Below are positions 1 through 5,435 of a stretch of 5,457 nucleotides of DNA, piece by piece. The notes beneath the pieces are model-generated. The model saw nothing but the letters and a program-made list of their open reading frames with translations. It made no database searches and was not told where the DNA came from. The translations under genes and the position numbers were made by a program. Numbering within the stretch: the stretch's first letter is position 1; the number at the start of each line of letters is the position of its first letter. Origin of the DNA: an uncultured bacterium (GTDB taxonomy: Bacteria; Cloacimonadota; Cloacimonadia; Cloacimonadales; Cloacimonadaceae); NCBI GenBank assembly GCA_937924555.1, contig CALDSN010000201.1, forward strand, positions 1 to 5,457. Reading direction: 5' to 3'.

Positions 1-46
1 CGAGATCTGATCGTGACTGGAGTTCAGACGTGTGCTCTTCCGATCT
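1..46. other. Illumina TruSeq P7/index adapter remnant (non-genomic)
   Basis: Bases 13-46 match the 34-nt TruSeq index-read adapter (begins GTGACTGGAG, ends TTCCGATCT). Bases 1-6 (CGAGAT) match the last bases of the P7 flow-cell sequence. Bases 7-12 (CTGATC) sit exactly where the 6-nt index belongs; the reverse complement GATCAG is, from memory, TruSeq index 9. The order P7 end, index, adapter is complete and contiguous, so this is a library artefact left on the contig end, not biology. It creates a false C-terminus (IGRAHV) and a false stop at base 24 for the minus-strand gene next to it. Genomic sequence starts at about base 47. Confidence 0.97.
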
Positions 47-458
47 TGAAGCTGCTGTTCCATTTACTATCAACATTCAAATCGGAATTGCGTACGGCAT
101 CCATCATGTTGCCTGAGGGGTAAACAGCATAGTAATAGGCATAGTAAGCTGTAGGCATGGTGATTAGCTGTATGCGCACATAATCTGCGGAGCTGGTGTT
201 GTCCTTGGTTCCCACCGGTCCGGGATAGAAGTCTTCGTCGATTTCACACTCGAAATAGGCAAGCAGATCGTTGCCATCTTGCCACAACCAACACTTGGTG
301 CTAAGCTCTTCGGGTTGTTTGTCGTCGGGATCTACACGCACTAAACCGCTAATCATATTGTCGTCGGTAAGCACAGGAGTATTTGAAACGGGAACGATTA
401 AGGCACTCAAGGTGAAGGTACAAAGAACAACAAAACACAAGCAAAGGCTAAACTTCAT
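47..458 (-). CDS. Secreted CBM9/DOMON-like domain protein, 3'-truncated by contig end
   Basis: The gene starts at the ATG at 458 on the minus strand, with an AGAGG ribosome site (464-468) 5 nt upstream. Only 137 codons and one base are genomic; the reading frame then runs into adapter, so the true C-terminus is missing. Residues 1-19 form a signal peptide (MKFS followed by a hydrophobic core), so the product should be exported. The rest resembles a CBM9-like/DOMON beta-sandwich: a WLWQDGNDLLAYFECE strand pair (residues 57-72), an acidic DEDFYPG loop (74-80), an ADYVRIQL strand (91-98), a Tyr-rich AYYAYYYAVYPSG strand (104-116) and a DSKWNSSF end (130-137). In that family these correspond to the 'D..LY.af', 'D.v.i.l', 'vnp.G' and 'd..W' positions. 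Such domains bind carbohydrates or haem, or lie at the N-terminus of larger secreted proteins. The fold call is by pattern only; ligand and full length are unknown. It is divergent from the secreted gene at 625. Confidence 0.72.
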
Positions 459-463
459 AAGAA

Positions 464-468
464 CCTCT
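464..468 (-). promoter_or_regulatory. Ribosome binding site of the truncated secreted gene
   Basis: On the minus strand AGAGG lies 5 nt before the ATG at 458, which supports that start codon. No convincing -35/-10 pair for this gene was found on the minus strand between 470 and 600. Confidence 0.6.
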
Positions 469-567
469 CAGCAAATAAAAGTGTGACAAGAACAATTAGA
501 CATGCAATAAACATGCCCATTTGTAGCAATTCCCACTCGGTAAGAGGCAATCCCGGGCAATAAATGC

Positions 568-596
568 TTGACAAATAAGCGCAAGCCTCATGCAAT
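568..596 (+). promoter_or_regulatory. Candidate sigma70-type promoter for the secreted repeat protein
   Basis: A perfect TTGACA -35 box (568-573) is followed after 17 nt by TGCAAT (591-596), a 4/6 match to the -10 consensus. Transcription would begin near 603 and leave a leader of about 20 nt before the ATG at 625, just enough for the ribosome site at 614-619. The TTG inside this -35 box could be misread as an upstream start of the gene. The -10 is weak, and promoter consensus in this lineage may differ. Confidence 0.5.
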
Positions 597-613
597 AGAA
601 CCATTAACAATAT

Positions 614-619
614 GGAGGT
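614..619 (+). promoter_or_regulatory. Ribosome binding site that fixes the start at 625
   Basis: GGAGGT lies 5 nt upstream of the ATG at 625. The next residues form a signal peptide directly from that Met, so this start is much better than the in-frame TTG at 568. Confidence 0.75.
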
Positions 620-624
620 GTCCC

Positions 625-1929
625 ATGAGAAGGACAATGCTTGTTTTTATTTGTATAGTTCTGCCTTTGCTGGCGTTTGCCGGAAGCCATAGTATATTCA
701 AACCCAATCAAAATGGCAGCATCCCGGAAAGCGCTTTCAGAGGTTATCGCCTTTATGAACAAATTGAATCCTACAAAAATGGCAGTTTGTGGGAAGCAAG
801 CACAAAGTATCGCCACCACTATCCTAATGCCAATACTGACCAAGCGGACTCCCTGTATCATTATGAGTGGGATATCCAGACCCTGGAATGGCAACAATCC
901 ATGTACAGCAATTACACATACAACGGTGCCGGTAGAGTTGTAGGCTTGGACACATATATGCAGGTGATGCCGGGGATGATAATATTGGTAAACTCCACTC
1001 AGTCAGTGTATGATAACCAAAATCGCCTGACCCATTACACAATGAATATGTTCAATTTTGAGGATTTCTCACTTAGCCCATTTATGCGCTTGCACATCGG
1101 TTATGCCAATAACAATATTACCTCGATTGCCGGTTGGGCGAGAGAGGATGAGATCCCTTATTGGGTAAGCACCTTTCAACATGATGCGCAGGGAAGAGTT
1201 ATTCTGGAGACTGAGCAAAGCTCTCCGGATTCGTCAAACTGGGTGAACAGCTATAAGACAGAAACCACATACCACCCCAATGACAACACCAATGCTGCTG
1301 CCAACATCGAGTTCGTTGCTACCTTTTATCCTGCAACCTTTGGCCAATCCCTACGCATGTTTCCCGGCATGCCCCAGCAATATCTAACCTATAGCTGGAA
1401 CGGCACAAATTGGGAACTAAGCGAAAGAGAGACACTGAACTGGGACAGCAGTAATAACCATCTGCTGAATATCCTGGAAGAGTATAGATCAGGAGAAGCA
1501 TGGGCACCAACATACAAAGAAGAATATTCATATGATGGTCACCACAATGTAGCTCAGGTAATCGGCTCCGAACATGCGAACAGTGCGTGGGATGAAACAG
1601 ACAAACAAGAGCTTAGCTGGAACAGCTATGGCTCTGCCAATGAGGATTTCAACAGCCCTGCTCTGGCAGACCTGCAGCTTAGCATCTACCCCAGTCCCTT
1701 TGCGGAGAGAGTTAGCATCAGCCCTCTCAGTAACAAATCAGGTACCATCAAGGTGGATATCTATAACCTGAAGGGACAGCAGATTCAGCAATTCCACACC
1801 CTGCCGAGTAGCACCATCACCTGGGATGGCAAAGACCAGCGTGGACTCGACTGTGCCAATGGTATCTACTTCCTGAGAGCAGAGCAGAATGGCAGCAGCC
1901 AATCTGCACGAATCATGAAGCTTAAATAA
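625..1929 (+). CDS. Secreted YD-like repeat protein with C-terminal FlgD-like/T9SS type A sorting domain
   Basis: The 434-residue product starts with a signal peptide (MRRT, then a hydrophobic core to about residue 20, cleavage likely near AFAG|SHS). Residues about 75-335 hold degenerate repeats rich in Tyr, Trp, Asn and Gly. Recurring elements are an 'xxW' strand followed by a 'Y.YDxxGRV'-like strand: YTYNGAGRVV (97-106), VYDNQNRL (128-135), FQHDAQGRV (184-192) and YSYDGHHNV (301-309), plus TYSWNGTNWE (255-264). This resembles YD/RHS-like beta-repeats found in exported Bacteroidota-type proteins. Residues about 348-434 are a typical sorting/FlgD-Ig-like tail: LSIYPSPF (352-359), VDIYNLKGQQI (377-387), ITWDGKDQRG (398-407), ANGIYFLRAE (411-420) and a short basic end (MKLK). 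In Bacteroidota this tail directs type IX secretion and surface anchoring; in related phyla it is present but less studied. The function of the repeat region is not known. The gene has its own promoter and terminator, so it is probably monocistronic and divergent from the secreted gene at 458. Confidence 0.85.
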   Translation: MRRTMLVFICIVLPLLAFAGSHSIFKPNQNGSIPESAFRGYRLYEQIESYKNGSLWEASTKYRHHYPNANTDQADSLYHYEWDIQTLEWQQSMYSNYTYNGAGRVVGLDTYMQVMPGMIILVNSTQSVYDNQNRLTHYTMNMFNFEDFSLSPFMRLHIGYANNNITSIAGWAREDEIPYWVSTFQHDAQGRVILETEQSSPDSSNWVNSYKTETTYHPNDNTNAAANIEFVATFYPATFGQSLRMFPGMPQQYLTYSWNGTNWELSERETLNWDSSNNHLLNILEEYRSGEAWAPTYKEEYSYDGHHNVAQVIGSEHANSAWDETDKQELSWNSYGSANEDFNSPALADLQLSIYPSPFAERVSISPLSNKSGTIKVDIYNLKGQQIQQFHTLPSSTITWDGKDQRGLDCANGIYFLRAEQNGSSQSARIMKLK

Positions 1930-1955
1930 GTGAATTAACTATCCTGCAATACATC

Positions 1956-1982
1956 AAAGCCTGCCTCAGCGCAGGCTTTTTT
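1956..1982 (+). terminator. Rho-independent terminator after the secreted repeat protein
   Basis: AAAGCCTGC (1956-1964) pairs perfectly with GCAGGCTTT (1971-1979) around a 6-nt loop, and the T-run continues to 1982. It begins 26 nt after the stop codon at 1929 and separates this gene from the exonuclease gene. Confidence 0.92.
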
Positions 1983-1986
1983 GTGT

Positions 1987-2015
1987 TTGGGGCAAGCTTT
2001 CCTCAGAAATATATT
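1987..2015 (+). promoter_or_regulatory. Candidate promoter for the exonuclease-aldolase unit
   Basis: TTGGGG (1987-1992) and TATATT (2010-2015) are separated by exactly 17 nt, directly downstream of the terminator. Transcription would start near 2022, which excludes the in-frame TTG at 1981 as the start codon and favours the ATGs at 2041, 2050 or 2062. It is supported only by consensus matching. Confidence 0.4.
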
Positions 2016-2040
2016 GCCACTATTCAGCCCTTGCAAAAGC

Positions 2041-3294
2041 ATGAACCGCATGACTCAGGACATGAATAGCGACAAAACACAATACTCTTCCGAGCTGCGC
2101 ACTATGCTGCACGAAGCCCTTGCACTGGCTATGCAGGGAGAGTTCTCTGCCCATATCCAAGACCCGTATTTCTTCACCAAAAAAGCCTACCCCATGGAGA
2201 CAGAGATAGACAAGCTGCCCCTCTATCCGCACACCTTGCCCGAGGTGCTGCTAAACTGGGCAGGCTTGGATACTGCCATCAACCGCTGTATGGAGGATAT
2301 CCTGGTGCTGGATTTGGAAACCACAGGCTTGGGACGGGGGGAAACCCTTGCCTTCATGATTGGCTTGGGCTACTATGAGCATGGCAGCTTCGTGGTGGAG
2401 CAGATATTCCTGCCCGAACCGGAAGCGGAAGTAAGCTCCTTCGACCGTTTGATAGAGCTGCTGCAAAGCAAATCACTGCTAATCACCTTCAACGGCAAAA
2501 CCTTCGATGTGCCGGTGCTGGAGTCCCGCCTGCTATATCACCAAATATGGCTGAACCTACGCAGTATGGAGCACTTGGATTTACTGCACATTGCCCGTCG
2601 CTTATGGAAGAACAAGCTTCCCTCCTGCGCTTTGGAGACCATCGAGTTCTATGTGCTGGGGCATATCCGCGATAAAGAACTGGATATTGAAGGCAGCGAG
2701 ATCCCCCAAACTTACTTCCAATACTTGGTTAATGGCGATCCTGAATTGGTACGGCGTATCTTTATCCACAATCACCATGATATCCTGCACACGGCAGCCC
2801 TCTTCACCCTGATCTGCGACAGTGTGGGCTATCCCCCTGCTCACGGCATGGATATCCGCATAGACTATCACGCTCTGGCGATGCTGTATAAGAGCCAGGA
2901 TAAGCCCGACACTGCAAAGCGCATCCTGCTGGACATGCTCTCGGCAAGCATGATAAACAAGGATGTAACGCGGGATTTGGGCTTGCTGTATAAAAAGGAG
3001 CAGGATTGGGATTCTGCCCTGGATTGCTTCCAGATAGCTTCCGACCTGGATTGCCCCACAGCTATGCTGGAGCTTTGTATGCTGCAAGAAAACCGCTTCA
3101 AGCAACTCCCCGCAGCTCTGGATACCGCCACCAAGCTGCATAACTACCTGATGAGCAGACACATTGTGGACACCAAGAAAGTGGCAGCCGTGGAGCTGCG
3201 CATGGAACGCATTCAAAAGAAGATAGATAAACAACACTCCACCCCCGCCGAAGCAACGGCGAATAAAGCTATAAAAGAGGTTACAGATGTTTAA
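2041..3294 (+). CDS. yprB: YprB/MrfB-like DEDDh 3'-5' exonuclease with TPR tail
   Basis: With the ATG at 2041 the protein has 417 residues, close to the size I recall for Bacillus subtilis YprB (MrfB). The RNase H-like exonuclease domain (about residues 85-260) has all DEDDh signatures. Exo I is VLDLETTGL with D91 and E93. Exo II is ITFNGKTFDVPVL with D156. Exo III is HNHHDIL with H243 and D247. Family-specific blocks are also present: HLDLLHIARRLW (178-189), LPSCALETIE (193-202) and IPQTYFQYL (221-229). Residues about 275-380 form TPR-like helical pairs (LAMLYKSQDKPDTAKRIL; LGLLYKKEQDWDSALDCF). In B. subtilis MrfB acts with the helicase MrfA in repair of mitomycin-type DNA damage; no mrfA-like gene is visible in this window. 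The start is uncertain: ATGs at 2041, 2050 and 2062 are in frame and none has a good ribosome site, although AGGA lies only 1 nt before 2062. The end overlaps the aldolase gene by 8 nt, so the two are probably co-transcribed. The product is expected to be cytoplasmic. Confidence 0.87.
   Translation: MNRMTQDMNSDKTQYSSELRTMLHEALALAMQGEFSAHIQDPYFFTKKAYPMETEIDKLPLYPHTLPEVLLNWAGLDTAINRCMEDILVLDLETTGLGRGETLAFMIGLGYYEHGSFVVEQIFLPEPEAEVSSFDRLIELLQSKSLLITFNGKTFDVPVLESRLLYHQIWLNLRSMEHLDLLHIARRLWKNKLPSCALETIEFYVLGHIRDKELDIEGSEIPQTYFQYLVNGDPELVRRIFIHNHHDILHTAALFTLICDSVGYPPAHGMDIRIDYHALAMLYKSQDKPDTAKRILLDMLSASMINKDVTRDLGLLYKKEQDWDSALDCFQIASDLDCPTAMLELCMLQENRFKQLPAALDTATKLHNYLMSRHIVDTKKVAAVELRMERIQKKIDKQHSTPAEATANKAIKEVTDV
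3276..3280 (+). promoter_or_regulatory. Ribosome binding site of the aldolase gene inside the exonuclease gene
   Basis: AGAGG ends 6 nt before the ATG at 3287 and lies within the last codons of the exonuclease gene. It supports the overlapping start and possible translational coupling. Confidence 0.65.
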
Positions 3295-4312
3295 GATAAG
3301 TTTCGGTTCGGATAATCACAGCGGTATCCATCCCCAAGTGCTGGATGCCATCACGCAGGCTAATAACGGCTATTGCGCTGCCTATGGCGATGATCCCCTA
3401 ACCCTGGAAGTACTGCGCAGCATCGAAACCCTTTTTGGGGGAGATTGCGAGGCGTGGTTTGTCATGACCGGCACCGGTGCCAATGTGCTTTCCCTGCAAT
3501 CGCTGATGCAGTCCTTCCATGCCGTTATCTGCGCTTCAACTTCCCATATCAACGTGGATGAATGCGGAGCAGTGCAGAAGTTCACCCAGGCGCGTCTCAG
3601 CCCCATCGACACTCCGGATGGCAAGCTTACTCCCCAGCTTATTGCTCCGCGTTTACTGGGCGACAGAGACCAGCATCACTCTCAGTTCAAGATCATCTCC
3701 ATCTCCCAAAGCACCGAGTATGGTACCCTTTACAGCCTGGAAGAGCTGAAAGCCTTGGCGGATTTTGCCCATGCCCACAAAATGCTGCTGCATATCGACG
3801 GTGCTCGTCTGGCAAATGCTGCCGTGGCTCTGGATTGCACCATGCAGCAGATGACCAAGGATGTGGGCGCAGATATCGTAAGCTTTGGCGGTACCAAGAA
3901 CGGGATGCTGTTTGGTGAAGCCATCATCAGCTTCCGCCCCGAGCTTACCCTCGACATGCGCTTCTTCCGTAAACAAGCCACCCAACTCTTCAGTAAAATG
4001 CGTTTTATTGCCGCACAGTTCCAAGCATACCTGCAGGATGATTTGTGGAAAAGCAACGCCACTCACGCTAACCAAATGTCAAAGCTGCTTGCCTCTCGTC
4101 TGGCGGAGCTACCCCAGATAAACATAACCCAAAAGGTGTATGTGAATGCTCTTTTTGCCATCCTGCCTCCCCATCTGATAGCCCCCTTGCAGGAGAAATA
4201 CCTGTTCTACACCTGGAACGAAGCCCTGAACGAAGTTCGCCTGATGTGCAGCTTCAACACCCGCGAAGAGCACATAGAGGAGTTTATCCGCACCCTTAAA
4301 TCCATGCTCTAA
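3287..4312 (+). CDS. ltaE: Low-specificity L-threonine aldolase-type PLP enzyme
   Basis: The 341-residue product is full length for the family (E. coli LtaE has about 333). These are cytoplasmic, fold-type I PLP enzymes that cleave L-threonine or allo-threonine to glycine and acetaldehyde, and often act on other beta-hydroxy amino acids. The N-terminus shows the family start FGSDNHSGIHPQVLDAI (6-22) and the YGDDPLTLEVLRSIETLFG block (33-51). The phosphate-binding turn is TGTGANVLSL (61-70). H87 in TSHINVDECGA is the cofactor-stacking His. HIDGARLANA (169-178) carries D171 and R174, which contact the PLP ring. SFGGTKNG (199-206) carries the Schiff-base lysine K204. R318 in EVRLMCSF fits the substrate-carboxylate Arg. 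All key residues are present, so it should be active. It overlaps the upstream exonuclease gene by 8 nt. No terminator is evident between it and wrbA. The exact substrate preference cannot be read from the sequence. Confidence 0.92.
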   Translation: MFKISFGSDNHSGIHPQVLDAITQANNGYCAAYGDDPLTLEVLRSIETLFGGDCEAWFVMTGTGANVLSLQSLMQSFHAVICASTSHINVDECGAVQKFTQARLSPIDTPDGKLTPQLIAPRLLGDRDQHHSQFKIISISQSTEYGTLYSLEELKALADFAHAHKMLLHIDGARLANAAVALDCTMQQMTKDVGADIVSFGGTKNGMLFGEAIISFRPELTLDMRFFRKQATQLFSKMRFIAAQFQAYLQDDLWKSNATHANQMSKLLASRLAELPQINITQKVYVNALFAILPPHLIAPLQEKYLFYTWNEALNEVRLMCSFNTREEHIEEFIRTLKSML

Positions 4313-4321
4313 TATTCCCAC

Positions 4322-4349
4322 TTGCGCAGTAGGATATCCTGGTTAGTAT
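4322..4349 (+). promoter_or_regulatory. Weak candidate promoter for wrbA
   Basis: TTGCGC (4322-4327) and TAGTAT (4344-4349) are separated by 16 nt in the 73-nt gap before wrbA. Transcription would start near 4356. The match is modest. Together with the palindrome at 4331-4340 between the boxes and the inverted repeat at 4349-4370, it suggests separate control of wrbA, though readthrough from the upstream pair is equally possible. Confidence 0.3.
4331..4340. repeat. Perfect 10-bp palindrome upstream of wrbA
   Basis: AGGATATCCT is its own reverse complement. It sits between the candidate -35 and -10 boxes, an operator-like position. A palindrome of this length could occur by chance in a gap of this size at a few percent. 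Confidence 0.4.
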
Positions 4350-4370
4350 ATCACCATAAGATAAGTGATA
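4349..4370. repeat. Inverted repeat before wrbA, possible operator
   Basis: TATCAC (4349-4354) and GTGATA (4365-4370) are perfect reverse complements 10 nt apart. They overlap the predicted transcription start and end just before the ribosome site. The geometry (22 bp overall, half-sites about one and a half helical turns apart centre to centre) is compatible with a dimeric repressor or a small 5' leader hairpin. No regulator gene is in the window. Confidence 0.4.
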
Positions 4371-4373
4371 ATC

Positions 4374-4379
4374 AGGAGA
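4374..4379 (+). promoter_or_regulatory. Ribosome binding site of wrbA
   Basis: AGGAGA ends 6 nt before the ATG at 4386, a near-ideal distance, and fixes the start. Confidence 0.8.
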
Positions 4380-4385
4380 ATATAA

Positions 4386-4994
4386 ATGAAACTACTCGTA
4401 CTATTTTACTCGACCTATGGGCACATCTACCAGATGGCAAAAGCCGTGGTGGAAGGTGCCAAACAGATAGATGGCGTTGAGGTTAGCCTCAAGCGTGTTC
4501 CCGAAACCCTCAGCCCGGAGATACTGGGCATGATGGGTGCTCTTGAGGCGCAAAAAGCCTTTGCCGATGTCCCCATTGCCACCGTTGACGAACTGGCGGA
4601 TTATGATGCCATCATCTTCGGCAGCCCCACCCGTTTTGGGAATATGACTGCACAGATGAAGGCTTTTCTGGATGCTACCGGGGGTCTTTGGGCAAAAGGT
4701 GCGCTTATCGGCAAGATTGGCAGCGTTTTTACTTCCAGTGCCACCCAACATGGCGGACAAGAATCAACTATCCTCAGTTTCCATACCGTACTCCTTCATC
4801 ATGGCATGCTTATTGCGGGCTTGCCATATTCCTTTGCCGGACAGACAGATATCTCTGCCATAACCGGCGGTTCACCCTATGGCGCTTCCACCATCACAGG
4901 TGGGGATGGTAGCAGAATGCCCTCGGAAAACGAACTTGATGGCGCAAGATTCCAAGGGAAACACATCGCCTCTCTGGTTGCCAAACAACGATAG
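4386..4994 (+). CDS. wrbA: WrbA: FMN-dependent NAD(P)H:quinone oxidoreductase (type IV flavoprotein)
   Basis: The 202-residue protein matches WrbA in length (E. coli 198) and in all characteristic blocks. FYSTYGHIYQMA (7-18) is the FMN-phosphate loop. ADYDAIIFGSPTRFGNMTAQMKAFLDATGGLW (71-102) contains the SPTRFGNM flavin-binding loop. FTSSATQHGGQESTI (115-129) is the second flavin-contact segment, and HHGMLIAGLPY (138-148) follows. GGSPYGASTITGGDG (161-175) is the WrbA signature that distinguishes it from ordinary flavodoxins. It carries out two-electron reduction of quinones with NAD(P)H, which avoids semiquinone radicals, as a cytoplasmic tetramer. The role is oxidative or quinone stress defence, plausible for an anaerobe exposed to oxygen. 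It follows the aldolase gene by 73 nt, has a good ribosome site, and is closed by the terminator at 5028-5057. No residue appears to be missing. Confidence 0.97.
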   Translation: MKLLVLFYSTYGHIYQMAKAVVEGAKQIDGVEVSLKRVPETLSPEILGMMGALEAQKAFADVPIATVDELADYDAIIFGSPTRFGNMTAQMKAFLDATGGLWAKGALIGKIGSVFTSSATQHGGQESTILSFHTVLLHHGMLIAGLPYSFAGQTDISAITGGSPYGASTITGGDGSRMPSENELDGARFQGKHIASLVAKQR

Positions 4995-5027
4995 CTCCTC
5001 CATTTACTCCCCCTAACAGCCAAGATG

Positions 5028-5057
5028 AACGCCCTCCTTTGTGGGGGCGTTTTCTTT
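5028..5057 (+). terminator. Rho-independent terminator after wrbA
   Basis: AACGCCCTC (5028-5036) pairs with GGGGGCGTT (5043-5051), nine pairs including one G-U, around a 6-nt loop. It is followed by a T-rich tail (TTTTCTTT to 5057). It starts 33 nt after the wrbA stop codon. Confidence 0.9.
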
Positions 5058-5137
5058 GTGCATACTGTGATTTCTACTTCCTTATTGCAGAAAGCACTTA
5101 ACAGTTACCTCTCTTTCTTCCCCTACTATAAATCTAC

Positions 5138-5255
5138 CTCAAACTTTGCTTATCACTCTATACACCGGCTCAAAAGTCATGCAGGCTTCCCTGCCTTCAT
5201 TATGGTGCGGGTGACAGATTCCCGGTTTGGTGACAGATATGAGGGAAAGTTTGAG
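5138..5255. repeat. Widely spaced 10-bp inverted repeat enclosing a hairpin and a direct repeat
   Basis: CTCAAACTTT (5138-5147) is the exact reverse complement of AAAGTTTGAG (5246-5255). The enclosed 98 nt contain a GCAGG-CTTC-CCTGC hairpin (5181-5194), two CCGG tetramers that could pair (5165-5168 with 5222-5225) and the direct repeat GGTGACAGAT. The arrangement resembles a closed RNA domain or the ends of a small repeat element; neither is proven. Confidence 0.4.
5210..5238. repeat. Direct repeat GGTGACAGAT x2, period 19 nt
   Basis: Two identical 10-nt copies lie at 5210-5219 and 5229-5238. A 19-nt period puts them nearly two helical turns apart, as for tandem protein-binding sites. They could also be part of the larger structured element around them. 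Confidence 0.5.
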
Positions 5256-5342
5256 TTTAGCGGAACTCGATTTACGCTTTGCTTTCACTTCTGCTGTTCT
5301 CTGTGTAAAAAAACGAAATCCGCACTCCTCACCTGCCTACCC

Positions 5343-5435
5343 CTTGCCTATAGAGTTACCGTTGAGATGCGGTTGCGATACCCAGCACTATGCTAGGAGG
5401 CACAACCGCATCTCAAGCGTAACTGCCCAAGCAAG
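5343..5435. repeat. 93-nt imperfect palindrome (long hairpin) centred on base 5389
   Basis: The two halves are symmetric around base 5389 over a long distance without any shift in register. From inside out: AGCA/TGCT with a CTA loop (5384-5394), CC/GG (5381-5382 with 5396-5397), then a perfect 14-bp stem TTGAGATGCGGTTG (5362-5375) with its complement (5403-5416). After a 2x2 internal loop comes AGTTAC/GTAACT (5354-5359 with 5419-5424), and after a larger loop CTTGC/GCAAG (5343-5347 with 5431-5435). No T-run follows on either strand close by, so it is not a standard terminator. A REP/MITE-like element, a recombination or attachment site, or a structured RNA are possible. Confidence 0.75.

Noticed and set aside
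24..46. Continuation of the first gene to a stop at base 24 (tail IGRAHV)
   Set aside because: These bases are adapter sequence; the stop and the last residues are artificial.
455..637. 60-codon minus-strand frame whose stop overlaps the ATG of the truncated secreted gene
   Set aside because: It begins inside the signal-peptide region of the gene at 625, covers that gene's promoter and ribosome site, and lacks its own ribosome site. The hydrophobic end is likely a by-product of AT-rich intergenic DNA.
2602..3237. 211-codon minus-strand frame
   Set aside because: It lies wholly antisense to the exonuclease gene, whose family motifs and catalytic residues are all intact; it is a shadow frame.
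5025..5396. 123-codon plus-strand frame after wrbA
   Set aside because: Its ATG lies at the base of the wrbA terminator hairpin, there is no ribosome site, the composition is atypical, and it runs through the repeat structures. A later start was not convincing either.
5343..5435. Integron attC site
   Set aside because: The long imperfect hairpin is attC-like in size, but the ends (GTTACCG and GCGTAAC) do not fit the RYYYAAC/GTTRRRY core boxes in the required order, and no integrase is seen.
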